From NCBI GenBank assembly GCA_030374735.1, contig JASCIV010000116.1:1-44409 (forward strand): DNA of 44,409 bases, written 5' to 3'. Positions 20,199 through 29,158 of the stretch are shown piece after piece (the stretch's first letter is position 1; each line of letters starts with the position of its first letter). Source of the DNA: Gracilaria caudata. Lineage: Eukaryota > Rhodophyta > Florideophyceae > Gracilariales > Gracilariaceae. A model generated the notes under the pieces. The model was not told the origin of the DNA, did no database searches, and was given only the letters and a program-made list of their open reading frames with translations. The position numbers were made by a program, and so were the translations under genes.

Positions 20199-20409
20199 TA
20201 AAACCTAAGATAAAATCATAGTTTCTGTAGAAATCTTTGCTGCCCTTTCTCCCCTTTCTCTTCTCAAGACGCTCAACGAAAGAAGTCCTTCGCCCAGCTA
20301 CGTTCTGTGATGGGTCCTAGTGTGTGGCAGAAAGCGGTTTATGTACTACAGGATCGTGGCTGCAATAATGTTGGAGATGGAGCATGTTAGGTGGTTTAGA
20401 CGTTCATCT

Positions 20410-20503
20410 GGCCTTCTTAGTTAGCAAGCGTTTCTTTCAGCAACGCTCTGCACATATTTCTAATTAAGCAAGTGTGCCTATAAATGAGAGAGAGAGAGAA
20501 GTT
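20410..20503 (+). repeat. Copy A of the ~90-base repeat module
   Basis: It runs from GGCCTTCTTAGTTAGCAAGC through TAATTAAGCAAGTG to a GA microsatellite (20485-20500). It shares order and spacing of blocks with the module at 21025 and precedes GATTGCAATC cluster 2. Confidence 0.6.
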
Positions 20504-20640
20504 CAATGGCACATTGACAGTACTCAGTAGGAAATTGCTGGGTGCTAGCGATATCCGAACGATACTATAACGTCTTAAACGCGCAATTGGCGTTGGCTTC
20601 TTTATATACAGTAAACGTTATAACGCATCGTAATGAGTGG

Positions 20641-20804
20641 CGGGATTGCAATCCGATTGCAATTCGGTTCACTAGCTGCAATCAGATTGCAATCCTGCCG
20701 TTTAACGGCAATCCCGATTGCAATCAAGCTGTAGTGAAGAAATCTGTGATTGCAATCTGTGATTGCAATAGATTGCATATGCAATCGATTGCAACCAACC
20801 CCTG
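20641..20804 (+). repeat. GATTGCAATC palindrome cluster 2
   Basis: Roughly eight full or near copies of GATTGCAATC occur here, the last ones close together (GATTGCATATGCAATCGATT). The cluster ends AACCAACCCCTG, the mirror of the start of cluster 1. Confidence 0.88.
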
Positions 20805-21024
20805 ACAGCCCCACTACAGAAATGCAGAAGCGAAATCAAGATAAGCATGATGTACATCATGTATTGCAACTGGTAAACCGCTTCTGAGTTTGATCAACAT
20901 AGCCAAAAGCTATGGAACCCCCCCTCTCTTCGAAGTTCGAAATTACGAGAAACCCGTGGGCCACGAAGACCTTGCGGGATGTTCCATTCGTACTAGTTTT
21001 GAAGCAATTGATGACATAATGTGT

Positions 21025-21120
21025 TGGCCTTTTTAGTGAGAGAGCGTTTTTTCGACAAAGATGCTCCGCAATAAGTTGCAATTAGGCTTATGTGCTCATA
21101 AAAAGAACAAGAAGAAGATG
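21025..21120 (+). repeat. Copy B of the ~90-base repeat module
   Basis: It runs from GGCCTTTTTAGTGAGAGAGC through GCAATTAGGCTTATGTGC to AAGAACAAGAAGAAGATG. The block order matches copy A (20410-20503), and it directly precedes GATTGCAATC cluster 3. Confidence 0.6.
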
Positions 21121-21140
21121 ACATAATTTCTACCGCACCG

Positions 21141-21269
21141 CAATCGATACGGCGATTGCAACGCTAGCAGCAATTGGATTGCAATCATTCCGTGAGACTG
21201 CAATCAGTGATTGCAAGAAATGATTGCAATCGATTGCTCACGCAATCGATTTCGTTGCACCCCTGCCCC
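21141..21269 (+). repeat. GATTGCAATC palindrome cluster 3
   Basis: About six full or partial GATTGCAATC units, ending in GATTTCGTTGCACCCCTG. The terminal ACCCCTG is shared with cluster 2 and with the reverse complement of cluster 1. Confidence 0.83.
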
Positions 21270-22011
21270 GTGGCCCTTTACCTTACCGCCTATCAGTTAT
21301 TGATGGCAAGGCTACAAAGATTACACGTCCGGATGAAAATCTCTTCTCTTGGGCATCAAGCAGCTGCTTTTCTCCAAGAGATGCGATTTAGGATCACGTT
21401 GCATACATGGACTAGAGTCCACTAGATATTTTGGTCCCGCAAGACCTTAAACAAACCGTCTCACATGGCTAAGTACTCGGCTTCGTAGTTTGCCTTACTA
21501 CTTAACGTCGGTAAGTTAATTACCTTTATGGAGTTTTGGATGCCTTGGGATACTGTGTGGGGCCCAAATAAACTTCTCGATGTGGCAAGTGCAGTTGAGG
21601 AAATTTATTATCATAGATTTCTTCGTTGCACAACGCTGGCGTTCCCCTTTATCCAGGACAAGATCCGACCCGCGAAAAATGTCATGTTTGCATATTACGG
21701 ATGCTATTCGACAAAAATGATCAAGAGCTGGTCTTTGAGAAGCTCATCGTACTTTGTTCGTCCACAAAAAGGCTTATAACACACCCGCTTTCTGCTCTAG
21801 CACAGCATCAGCATGAAGCTTTGAGGCTTCGTCCAATGGGTTCTGCAACCTTTCCATCTCCTCATTATATGTAAGGAGAAAGAGTTAAGAGGGTAAGAGG
21901 GTTAGCCCTCCCCTTTACATAAATTGATTTCGCACTTGGAATGACCAGCCTTTCCTCACTCCCTGAAACCTGTGCGTTCCTCATTGTGTGCCATTGGGAA
22001 ATTCCCAACTC
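21270..22011. other. Gene-poor stretch between repeats and CGEP
   Basis: No gene is seen. A minus-strand fragment near 21450-21500 reads YEAEYLAM, faintly like a copia RNase H, but with stops and no further match. The right end should contain the CGEP transcript end. Confidence 0.4.
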
Positions 22012-25000
22012 TCACTTGGAAGCCTTCTTCTCATCCCATTTGCAATATTTGTCCAACCACGTTGTCATCTCCGCCAAAACATGCATAACAGACTCCCTGG
22101 CCCTATAGCCATGCCCCTCATGTGGTAATGCAACATATCTCGCTACCTTCCCGTGGCCCTTCAGCGCTTGATACATTCTCTCGCTCTGCATTGGAAATGT
22201 GCCGGCGTTATTATCCGCCTCACCGTGTATTAGTAGCAATGGGCTGTCCACCTTGTTTGCATACATGTAGGGAGACATGGTCTGATAAACATCTCGTGCC
22301 TGCCAAAGAGTTCGCTCCTCACGTTGGAAACCAAAAGGCGTCAATGTCCGATTATAAGCTCCAGACCGAGCAATCCCGCAGCAGAACAAGCTTGGCGCGT
22401 GTGCCAATAGATTCACCGTCATGAACGCTCCGTACGAGTGTCCACCGATGGCTACCCTTCCTCTCTCACCAATACCTCGCTTCACCAGAAAGTCAACAGC
22501 TGCCTCTGCACTGCTCACCAATTGTTCTACATATGTGTCATTTGCTTCTGTGTCACCTTCCCCAATAATGGGCATTTCGGGCCCATCCAGGATCGCGTAA
22601 CCTCTGGTCAGCCAGTATAAAGGAGTTTTGGCTAGATGCACGAATCGGCAGGGAGACCCTCGTCTTTGACCAGCGAATTCCTTCGACTTGTATTCCCTTG
22701 GATAAGCCCACATAAACACGGGTAGTGGCCCATCGCGCTCTTGGTCATATCCAGGAGGAACGTATAGAGATCCGTTCAAACGAACACCATCTGCACGTTC
22801 GTATTGAACAATTTCTCTTTGTACACCTATTAGATCAGGTGCAGGGTGTGGGAACTTTGTCACTGCGCGCAGAGCACTGTCTGCATTCGATGTGTCAACG
22901 ACATGTGCAACCTCACTGTGTTGGTCTGCAAGTTCCGTGAACAATTTTTGAACGGCACCGCTAACGTTTTGCACAAAGTAATTTGGGTTCTCATGCGGTG
23001 TCTCCTGTTGTATAAGTACTTCTAATGGGGCGCGAGTGCTTTCGTCCTCCTTGAGTACGATTGCGATTGACTCGTATTTCGGCGGGGAGCTTTGCCAGAC
23101 TCTTGTCTGCTTTCCAGACACGGTATCAAACAAGCTTAAGAAAGGCTTGTCACCTTCATCAGACGCACCAGCCCCCAGCATCATCAATAACGGTTTACCA
23201 ATGGCTTCGCCTTCCTCAATGAGCTCAGTTCTTCCGGTTGGATAGATAAGTCGTAACACGCTCTTCCCATACGAGTTCTTTGTCGTACAGACACTTCCTG
23301 GATCGTTGTAGACATCCTCCCAGTTCTCTATATCAAGAATGAGACGTTTTGGGGCTTCCCGTTGACTCAAATCACACGCTCGGGCGCAGCAGGGTCCTGA
23401 CATATCGTGTTTATCGATTTGCTCCTGTGTTTCTGCCAAATCGTTTTCTGTACCTGTGCTCACTCCATTCCCGTTTAAGCTACATTTCTCCACCCCGTTG
23501 CCTTCGATAAATGCTTTTTCAACACTATTTCCATCATTACTTTTCTCTGCAACTCCATTTGGTGTTTCATTCCCCTGAGACGTACCGTTCTGAGTCACAA
23601 CATGCGATTGAGAGCCATTACTCGGAAAAGAAGAGGTAGCTTCATTTTGTTCGAATCGTCCCAAATCAGTCATATCTTCATAAAGCGCTGACGTAGCGAC
23701 AGCAGACCCGGGAGCCATGAGATAGGAGCGCTCAGAACGACTTCGATATCGACGTTCTGAGATTAATGCAACGGAATCGGAACCCCATATGATCGTATCG
23801 TATCTCCACGGGAGAGACGCCAAGCGTCGAGGCCGGCCGGTGAAAGGTGCGGGCAAGGTGAAGATGCAATCTCGAATATCCGCTTTCCGGTTGGGATCAC
23901 CTCCATCCTGAGCTTCAACCCAGTACAACATCGCCGGTACATCCGCACGCCATCCAATGGACCTTGGTCCCTCACCTACCGCATCGAACGCAATTGGAAT
24001 CTTGTCTTGTGAGGGAATTTCTGCAACTACACAAGCAAGTTCCCCAGTTATCGCGTGCCAGACTTCCACTTTTCGCGGGAATCTTCCGGCTGGCATCATG
24101 TAGTGATATGGCCGGACCATAGCGTCGACAAGAAGGTAAGAACCATCAGGTGACGGAGATGCATGCGTGAACGCAGCAGGCTTTCCCAAAGGCTTCATTT
24201 CGCAAGCTTCGACATCAACAGCTCCCAGTTGACAAGTGGTATAATGTTCGAATAGAGCAACGTCATGCCTCGATTTTAGAAGATCTTGGTACGTCCGAGA
24301 CGGTGCGGGATCAGAGCTCAGGTTTTCTTGCACCAGCGGCCCTTGCGGCACCCTGGACTTTTGTGGAGGTAAGCGTCCTTCGACGACAAATTTTGCAAGT
24401 ATAGTCTTTGAATCTGGGCTCCATTTGTACGGTTTGCCACACGCAGCATTTAAACGCATGCCAGGAAGAACAGGAACGGCATGTCTACTTGTAACATCAA
24501 GAACCCAAAGCTCTAAACCACAGAGAGAATCATAGACGCAAAAAGAGCACTTAGAACCATCCGGGGCCCATTGAACATACCCAAGCTCAATGTCAGGGGA
24601 TCCCCCTGATGCAGGGGGTAAACCAGTAACCGGTAATTGTATGCGTTCGGGGTCATCAATTCGTTGCAAAGCCATACCAATAAAGTAAGCGGCTCGTGAA
24701 GGTGCATAAGTGTTAGGATTGATCCTATATCCAGCGAGACGTAGCTCCTCTGCCGCCAACTGTGCGATAGGGGGCATGTTGGGTCTCTCAAGTATAAGAA
24801 TCCATTCCTTGGACGACGGCTGTAGAGACACAGAAGGATCTGCGGTGGCGTCCACTAAGCGGGCTATTTCTGGGGGAGGGAGTTGATAAGAACTCTCAGA
24901 GTCTTCAATACTGCTCTCTACCCCAGTCTTGGCTGGCGGTGTTATTCGGGGCGGCGGTGGTATCTGCTGCATTGTGCTGCTCGTGGGATCGGCGGTTTGT

Positions 25001-25053
25001 TGCAAAACTGCAGTTATTCTTGTACTTTTTAAGAGTACGATGGGGCGAAACAA
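22012..25053 (-). CDS. CGEP: Chloroplast glutamyl endopeptidase, S9 family
   Basis: A 1013-residue serine peptidase of the prolyl oligopeptidase clan (S9D). Residues ~90-135 contain the glutamyl-endopeptidase segment MPPIAQLAAEELRLAGYRI, a beta-propeller-like region follows to ~700, and the C-terminal alpha/beta hydrolase domain has all three catalytic residues: Ser873 in GGHSYGAFM, Asp947 in HGEADNNAG and His981 in PHEGHGY. CGEP cleaves after glutamate in the plastid stroma and clears peptides and unfolded proteins. The N-terminus (MFRPIVLLKSTR) is basic with an early Phe, fitting plastid import; a second methionine is at 24972. A Ser/Asn/Gly-rich insertion (~466-550, with repeated GNGV) interrupts the propeller and is absent from plant enzymes as I remember them. 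Divergent from LTV1. Confidence 0.9.
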   Translation of the reverse strand: MFRPIVLLKSTRITAVLQQTADPTSSTMQQIPPPPRITPPAKTGVESSIEDSESSYQLPPPEIARLVDATADPSVSLQPSSKEWILILERPNMPPIAQLAAEELRLAGYRINPNTYAPSRAAYFIGMALQRIDDPERIQLPVTGLPPASGGSPDIELGYVQWAPDGSKCSFCVYDSLCGLELWVLDVTSRHAVPVLPGMRLNAACGKPYKWSPDSKTILAKFVVEGRLPPQKSRVPQGPLVQENLSSDPAPSRTYQDLLKSRHDVALFEHYTTCQLGAVDVEACEMKPLGKPAAFTHASPSPDGSYLLVDAMVRPYHYMMPAGRFPRKVEVWHAITGELACVVAEIPSQDKIPIAFDAVGEGPRSIGWRADVPAMLYWVEAQDGGDPNRKADIRDCIFTLPAPFTGRPRRLASLPWRYDTIIWGSDSVALISERRYRSRSERSYLMAPGSAVATSALYEDMTDLGRFEQNEATSSFPSNGSQSHVVTQNGTSQGNETPNGVAEKSNDGNSVEKAFIEGNGVEKCSLNGNGVSTGTENDLAETQEQIDKHDMSGPCCARACDLSQREAPKRLILDIENWEDVYNDPGSVCTTKNSYGKSVLRLIYPTGRTELIEEGEAIGKPLLMMLGAGASDEGDKPFLSLFDTVSGKQTRVWQSSPPKYESIAIVLKEDESTRAPLEVLIQQETPHENPNYFVQNVSGAVQKLFTELADQHSEVAHVVDTSNADSALRAVTKFPHPAPDLIGVQREIVQYERADGVRLNGSLYVPPGYDQERDGPLPVFMWAYPREYKSKEFAGQRRGSPCRFVHLAKTPLYWLTRGYAILDGPEMPIIGEGDTEANDTYVEQLVSSAEAAVDFLVKRGIGERGRVAIGGHSYGAFMTVNLLAHAPSLFCCGIARSGAYNRTLTPFGFQREERTLWQARDVYQTMSPYMYANKVDSPLLLIHGEADNNAGTFPMQSERMYQALKGHGKVARYVALPHEGHGYRARESVMHVLAEMTTWLDKYCKWDEKKASK

Positions 25054-25611
25054 AAGAAAAGCTTCGCAACGTGCGAGCCTATGCTACCGGTACGATCGTC
25101 ACAGCCCTTGCTTGAGGACGCATGGTTTCAGAAATAATGTACTAATAGTGTCTCTTACGAACACCTTCGTACCCAGAGCGAACTCGAGAGCTTTTCACGT
25201 GGGCCAGGGCCCAGATAAGCGGGTTCGCAGCTCCTGTTACGATATACAGTTTGCGAGCAGCTTTGAGCAGCTTTGAGCTCTATCATAGAATGATTGTACT
25301 GCATAGGGCATCGCGAGTGACGTGGAGGAGAACTGGGGCAAATCCTACAGATCGGAAATTCGCAAGTGCGTCAAACGGCACCATTTATTCCAAATGAATT
25401 TCATTTAATGACACAATTACTGGATGTCATCCGTAATTGTTGGAATTCCGTACCACCGGCGTTTTGAAGAAGACGTGGGCGGCCCCGCATTTCTAACCCG
25501 ATACAAGGATTGCTCATTTCTTATCTTCGCGCTTACCTCCCCATTGCCAGACATCTACTCCAGCCTGCTGAACTAATCGGATAAGAGCTCCGACCTGCAC
25601 TGAAACTCAAA
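25054..25611. promoter_or_regulatory. Divergent promoter region, CGEP / LTV1
   Basis: A 558-base gap between divergent genes. No ORF in it looks coding. It should hold both promoters. Confidence 0.45.
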
Positions 25612-27351
25612 ATGCCGAGAAGGAAAAGACATTTCATCGACAGGTCCCGCGCTAAGACATTTCAACTTGTAAATGCTCCGACTGAAACGAACCCGTCTCA
25701 TCATGTGTTCATGCCATTGTCCACGTCTAACGACGATCAAAAGAAGCTTCTTGACGGACAGAACGAAACTGGGACTGATGATGCGCTTCTAGTTCCTCAA
25801 GAGGACGGTTACAACAGACGAGAATTCGAGCTTGGCGAGTACGGATTTCCAGACGACGGCTACAACTACTTGCAACATTTTAGACCCATTGGGGGTGGCG
25901 GAGGCGTGTTCATGGACGCAGTCACAGGCTTGCCTGACCCGGATGCTGTTTCGTCAACCAGAAGGCGCCGTAAGAACAACGCCGCATCTGAAAAGAATCC
26001 TGAGTTGCGCCTCAAAGACTCTTCCGAGCTGCGAGAGCAATCTGAGAAAGACCCTGAAAAAGAAGGAAATCCCTTTGAAACTTGGTTGAATCCCGAAGAT
26101 GAGAAAAACAGAATGCGTGCTATTGAGGAAATCAAGCGTGACAGAAAGCACAACCGGGACCTTGACGAAGTTTTTGCGTATCTTGACTCTGATGGGGAAC
26201 TTGATTCTACAGCTTCCGAAGCTTTCGAAGTTAATTATAATCAAGCGGAAGAGATTTCATTCCCGGATTCACTCTCCGAAACACATTCCGGATTGCTTGA
26301 AGATGATTTCATAGAGATTGCGAACGCCGGACCATGTGATTCGAATCATCCAGACTCCAATGAGTCAGGTATATGGCAAAATATACGCGAGCCGTTCCGA
26401 AAGCCACGAGATCTCGACGAACAATTTGAGAAGTTCATGGAAGGGTTTCAGTTGGATTCGACAGATGAAGAGTACGAGGAAATTGAGGAACAACTAAAGG
26501 AACAAGCTGATAAACAAGCGCATGAAAGCCACCCACTCCACTTTGATCCATCTGAAGACTTCTGGGAGGAGAGTGGTCTCGTAGAAGGACTTGCAGCGCT
26601 TAACTGCAACGATTCAGCTCTTGAGGAGACGGAGGATCACGAACTGCGCCCTGGCGCTTCTGATTCTGGGACGGGACATTTTAGTACGCGAGAGCAGGAG
26701 TTTGAGCAATACGCCGCTTCTGAGTTTGAGAGTGGAATGGAACGCTTACTCGGCTCATACGTTCGGGCCACCCCAAAAGAAACGTTTGAAGCTTTTGATG
26801 GGGTAGAGAAAGCACGAGAAGCGATTAGAAAAGCCGAACTTGAGGAGAAGGAACAAATCGAGAAGCTCAATGACCTAAACATTGAAAGCGATGGTCATGA
26901 TTCCGAATTAGATTCCCAGTTTGATGAGATGTACAAACAAGAAGAAAAATGGGACTGTCAAACGATTCTAACCACGTATAGCAATCTTGAGAATCACCCT
27001 AGTGTCATTGACGCCCCCACTGGTCGACGCAGAAGTGTGGCACAGCGGACACCAATAATTCGCCTAGACCCGCGAACACAAGCTCCTGCGGAATTCAGCC
27101 AAGCTGAACGGCCTCCTTCTTTTGCCCCAGGATTAGATTACGGAACAAGGCGTTCTGCTCCCGCTGTCGCTCCTCGCGCTCGAGGCGAAAGCAGAGAGGA
27201 GAAGAAGGCGCGAAAAGCAGCAGCAAAGGAGGTTTCGAGAGAAAGGCGAGCTCTCAAGAGCGAAATGAAGAGGGCTTTTGGCGCAGAGAAGACGAAGCAA
27301 GGACGACACGCAACTGCTATTGGTAGTGCTAAGGTTGCTGTCAAGTTCTAA
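25612..27351 (+). CDS. LTV1: LTV1 ribosome biogenesis factor
   Basis: The 579-residue acidic protein has the hallmarks of LTV1: an N-terminal MPRRKRHFIDRSRAKTFQLV, the conserved patch YGFPDDGYNYLQHFRPIG (~82-99), long Asp/Glu-rich linkers, the segment DLDEQFEKFMEGF (~265-277), and a basic C-terminus with GESREEKKARKAAAKE. LTV1 accompanies the 40S head (uS3, eS10, uS10 region) during late nuclear and cytoplasmic maturation and is released on phosphorylation. Length is slightly above yeast and human proteins (~460-475), mainly because of longer acidic linkers. Single exon. It converges on MAK11, another ribosome assembly factor, with 286 bases between stop codons. Confidence 0.92.
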   Translation: MPRRKRHFIDRSRAKTFQLVNAPTETNPSHHVFMPLSTSNDDQKKLLDGQNETGTDDALLVPQEDGYNRREFELGEYGFPDDGYNYLQHFRPIGGGGGVFMDAVTGLPDPDAVSSTRRRRKNNAASEKNPELRLKDSSELREQSEKDPEKEGNPFETWLNPEDEKNRMRAIEEIKRDRKHNRDLDEVFAYLDSDGELDSTASEAFEVNYNQAEEISFPDSLSETHSGLLEDDFIEIANAGPCDSNHPDSNESGIWQNIREPFRKPRDLDEQFEKFMEGFQLDSTDEEYEEIEEQLKEQADKQAHESHPLHFDPSEDFWEESGLVEGLAALNCNDSALEETEDHELRPGASDSGTGHFSTREQEFEQYAASEFESGMERLLGSYVRATPKETFEAFDGVEKAREAIRKAELEEKEQIEKLNDLNIESDGHDSELDSQFDEMYKQEEKWDCQTILTTYSNLENHPSVIDAPTGRRRSVAQRTPIIRLDPRTQAPAEFSQAERPPSFAPGLDYGTRRSAPAVAPRARGESREEKKARKAAAKEVSRERRALKSEMKRAFGAEKTKQGRHATAIGSAKVAVKF

Positions 27352-27637
27352 CAAATCTGTCGTTCAAGCCCTCAATGTTCGTGATTACCAAAGAGTAAAG
27401 TCTTTCACATAGCGATTCATAGCAGGTCCTCACGGACTGCTAGCAATACTTGCTTCACGATCGTTAGTTTCTCTCCAAGATAGAGAGAAAGCTAGGATGA
27501 GAGGCGTACAAACGCAGGGTAAATGCAACTGCATGGGGCATAGGTTGGAAAGAAACTCCTGTGTGAAGGCCACTCATTTTCAGTGCTCCATCTAAGTTCT
27601 CAGAGTAAGGCATGAGTTTAACTTTTAACATGGAGAT

Positions 27638-28771
27638 CTACTTCTGCATCACCTTCATCAGCTTTCGCTTCTTCCGCTTTCGCTGTGAGGCTGTTTCTAC
27701 CGGTTTTGTAGACCTTTCTCGCTCTTTCTTCCCATTTCTTTTCTGAGAAATCACATCGCCTGCTTTGTCTGTTGAATTCTTAGTTTCCGCCTCAGTTGTT
27801 TCTTGTCGTGTGTTTTCGCTCTCGTCGTCTTCCGACTTGATTGGCTCTTCTTGGAGACCGGCTGTCATGCACGTAAGACGAAGGTGACCATCAGCTATTG
27901 CTGTTTCGATTCTCGGCTGCCCTCTCATTCTGGTATCCCAGATTTTTAGTCCCCCACCCGAGTCAGCGGATATCAACAGGCCGCCCAAGAAAGCCAGACT
28001 CCTTACGCGCTTGTCATGTTCAAAAGCAATAGCACTTTTTGCAGGCTGTCGCGAATCCCATATTCTGACCACTTTTTCATCGCCGCCAGTGGCAATGGTA
28101 TTGTGGTCAATGAATTGCTCGCACAGAACTGGGTGCTGATGATGCAAAACAGAAGATAATTTACCTTCCACACTGAACAAGGTGAGCTGCTTTCCGCTGG
28201 TGAGGGAGTACGCTTCTCCGCAGGGAGCCCACCTGACAGATGTGGGCACGGAGCCTTTCGTCTTGCACGAAAAAGCAACTTTGCCCTTTGGCAAGTTCCA
28301 CATGAACAAAGAGCGGTCTTTCGACACACTGAGCGCAACCTGTGCAGACTGATGCACAGCTAAATCAATGACAGGCGCGTTGTGTGCTCGAAGCTGCTTC
28401 AGGCAAGACCAGTCAGAACAACGCCACACGCAAATGGATGCGTCGTCCGAGCAGGAGAAGAGCACATTTCGTTTAGAATCTCTCACGAATTGAAGGGCAT
28501 TAATAGTGCCGTCGTGGTGAAGCAGTGTGCCGACCTCGACTCCCTTGCCGACATCATATATACGAATTGTTTCGTCGACACCCCCAGAAGCCAGTAGAGA
28601 CGACTTCAAAGCCAAGGAACGAACGGCATTTGCATGGGGGCTGTAGGCGAACTTCAGTGCGAGTGTGAGAGCGTTCGTCTCGTCGGCTTCGAGAGAGAGT
28701 CCTGCTAAGGAACCATCGTAGCCTCCCAATACGATGCGGGAGGGGTCTGCAGAGCTTGGGGTGGGCACCAT
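27638..28771 (-). CDS. PAK1IP1: WD40 ribosome biogenesis protein, MAK11/PAK1IP1
   Basis: The 377-residue protein has WD40 repeats over ~45-310 and a Lys/Arg/Glu-rich tail with nuclear-type basic clusters. The order of motifs follows PAK1IP1/Mak11: LASGGVDETIRIYDV, HHDGTINALQF, SCSDDASICVWR, LKQLRAHNAPVIDLAVH, ALSVSKDRSLFMWNL, then GGDEKVVRIWD. In yeast and animals this protein acts in early 60S assembly, upstream of Rlp24 loading. Length is typical (yeast 468, human 392). Start MVPTPSSADPS fits, since the first propeller strand begins soon after. It is divergent from the dehydratase gene; the 388 bases between the two starts hold two palindromes around ATGCAT. Confidence 0.87.
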   Translation of the reverse strand: MVPTPSSADPSRIVLGGYDGSLAGLSLEADETNALTLALKFAYSPHANAVRSLALKSSLLASGGVDETIRIYDVGKGVEVGTLLHHDGTINALQFVRDSKRNVLFSCSDDASICVWRCSDWSCLKQLRAHNAPVIDLAVHQSAQVALSVSKDRSLFMWNLPKGKVAFSCKTKGSVPTSVRWAPCGEAYSLTSGKQLTLFSVEGKLSSVLHHQHPVLCEQFIDHNTIATGGDEKVVRIWDSRQPAKSAIAFEHDKRVRSLAFLGGLLISADSGGGLKIWDTRMRGQPRIETAIADGHLRLTCMTAGLQEEPIKSEDDESENTRQETTEAETKNSTDKAGDVISQKRNGKKERERSTKPVETASQRKRKKRKLMKVMQK

Positions 28772-28957
28772 GGCTAACGGTCTCTCATGTTGCCCGCGAG
28801 AGAGTGGAATGCAACGCTGCTTTACAAGAGCGAACGACGACGGCGAAGAGTAGCAGAGTTCCGAAGATTAGATGATCAAGGGCAAGGAACGTTTTACTGT
28901 ACAGAAAAGCTATCAAGGGGCCCTTTTGTCAAATCGAACATTGCTCAACGTCCGCGC

Positions 28958-28969
28958 ATCATGCATGAT
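28958..28969. promoter_or_regulatory. ATCATGCATGAT palindrome
   Basis: A perfect 12-base palindrome containing CATGCATG, the RY-type core bound by plant B3 factors. It lies in the gap between the divergent MAK11 and dehydratase start codons. Function is inferred from position only. Confidence 0.45.
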
Positions 28970-29005
28970 CATCTGGACAGGAAGGCAGAAAGCGTCGCCG
29001 CGCTT

Positions 29006-29026
29006 GAACATGCATCATGCATGTTC
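29006..29026. promoter_or_regulatory. GAACATGCAT-C-ATGCATGTTC inverted repeat
   Basis: Perfect 10-base arms around one central C, 48 bases from the preceding ATGCAT palindrome centre to centre and 133 bases before the dehydratase start codon. It may be a transcription-factor site. Confidence 0.5.
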
Positions 29027-29158
29027 GTGATCGAAAACAAGGCTCGACACCGGGGCCACATGGAGTGTCCAGCGTTTACGCAACTTACTCCGATAAAGCC
29101 CAAGACGCCTCTACCTCAGTTGCAGTCAAAGCGCTCCTTGCTCCACTGCCGTGTCAAA

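Noticed and set aside
19619..21269. CRISPR-like array
   Set aside because: The repeats are short palindromes with irregular spacing in eukaryotic DNA; there are no constant-length spacers and no cas genes.
21380..21510. Minus-strand YEAEYLAM resembling a copia RNase H motif
   Set aside because: The frame has stops, spacing to the next expected motif is wrong, and no reverse transcriptase or integrase sequence is nearby.
28787..29158. 124-residue N-terminal extension of the dehydratase
   Set aside because: Its composition is neither transit-like nor domain-like, the family length fits a start at 29159, and the region includes divergent-promoter palindromes.
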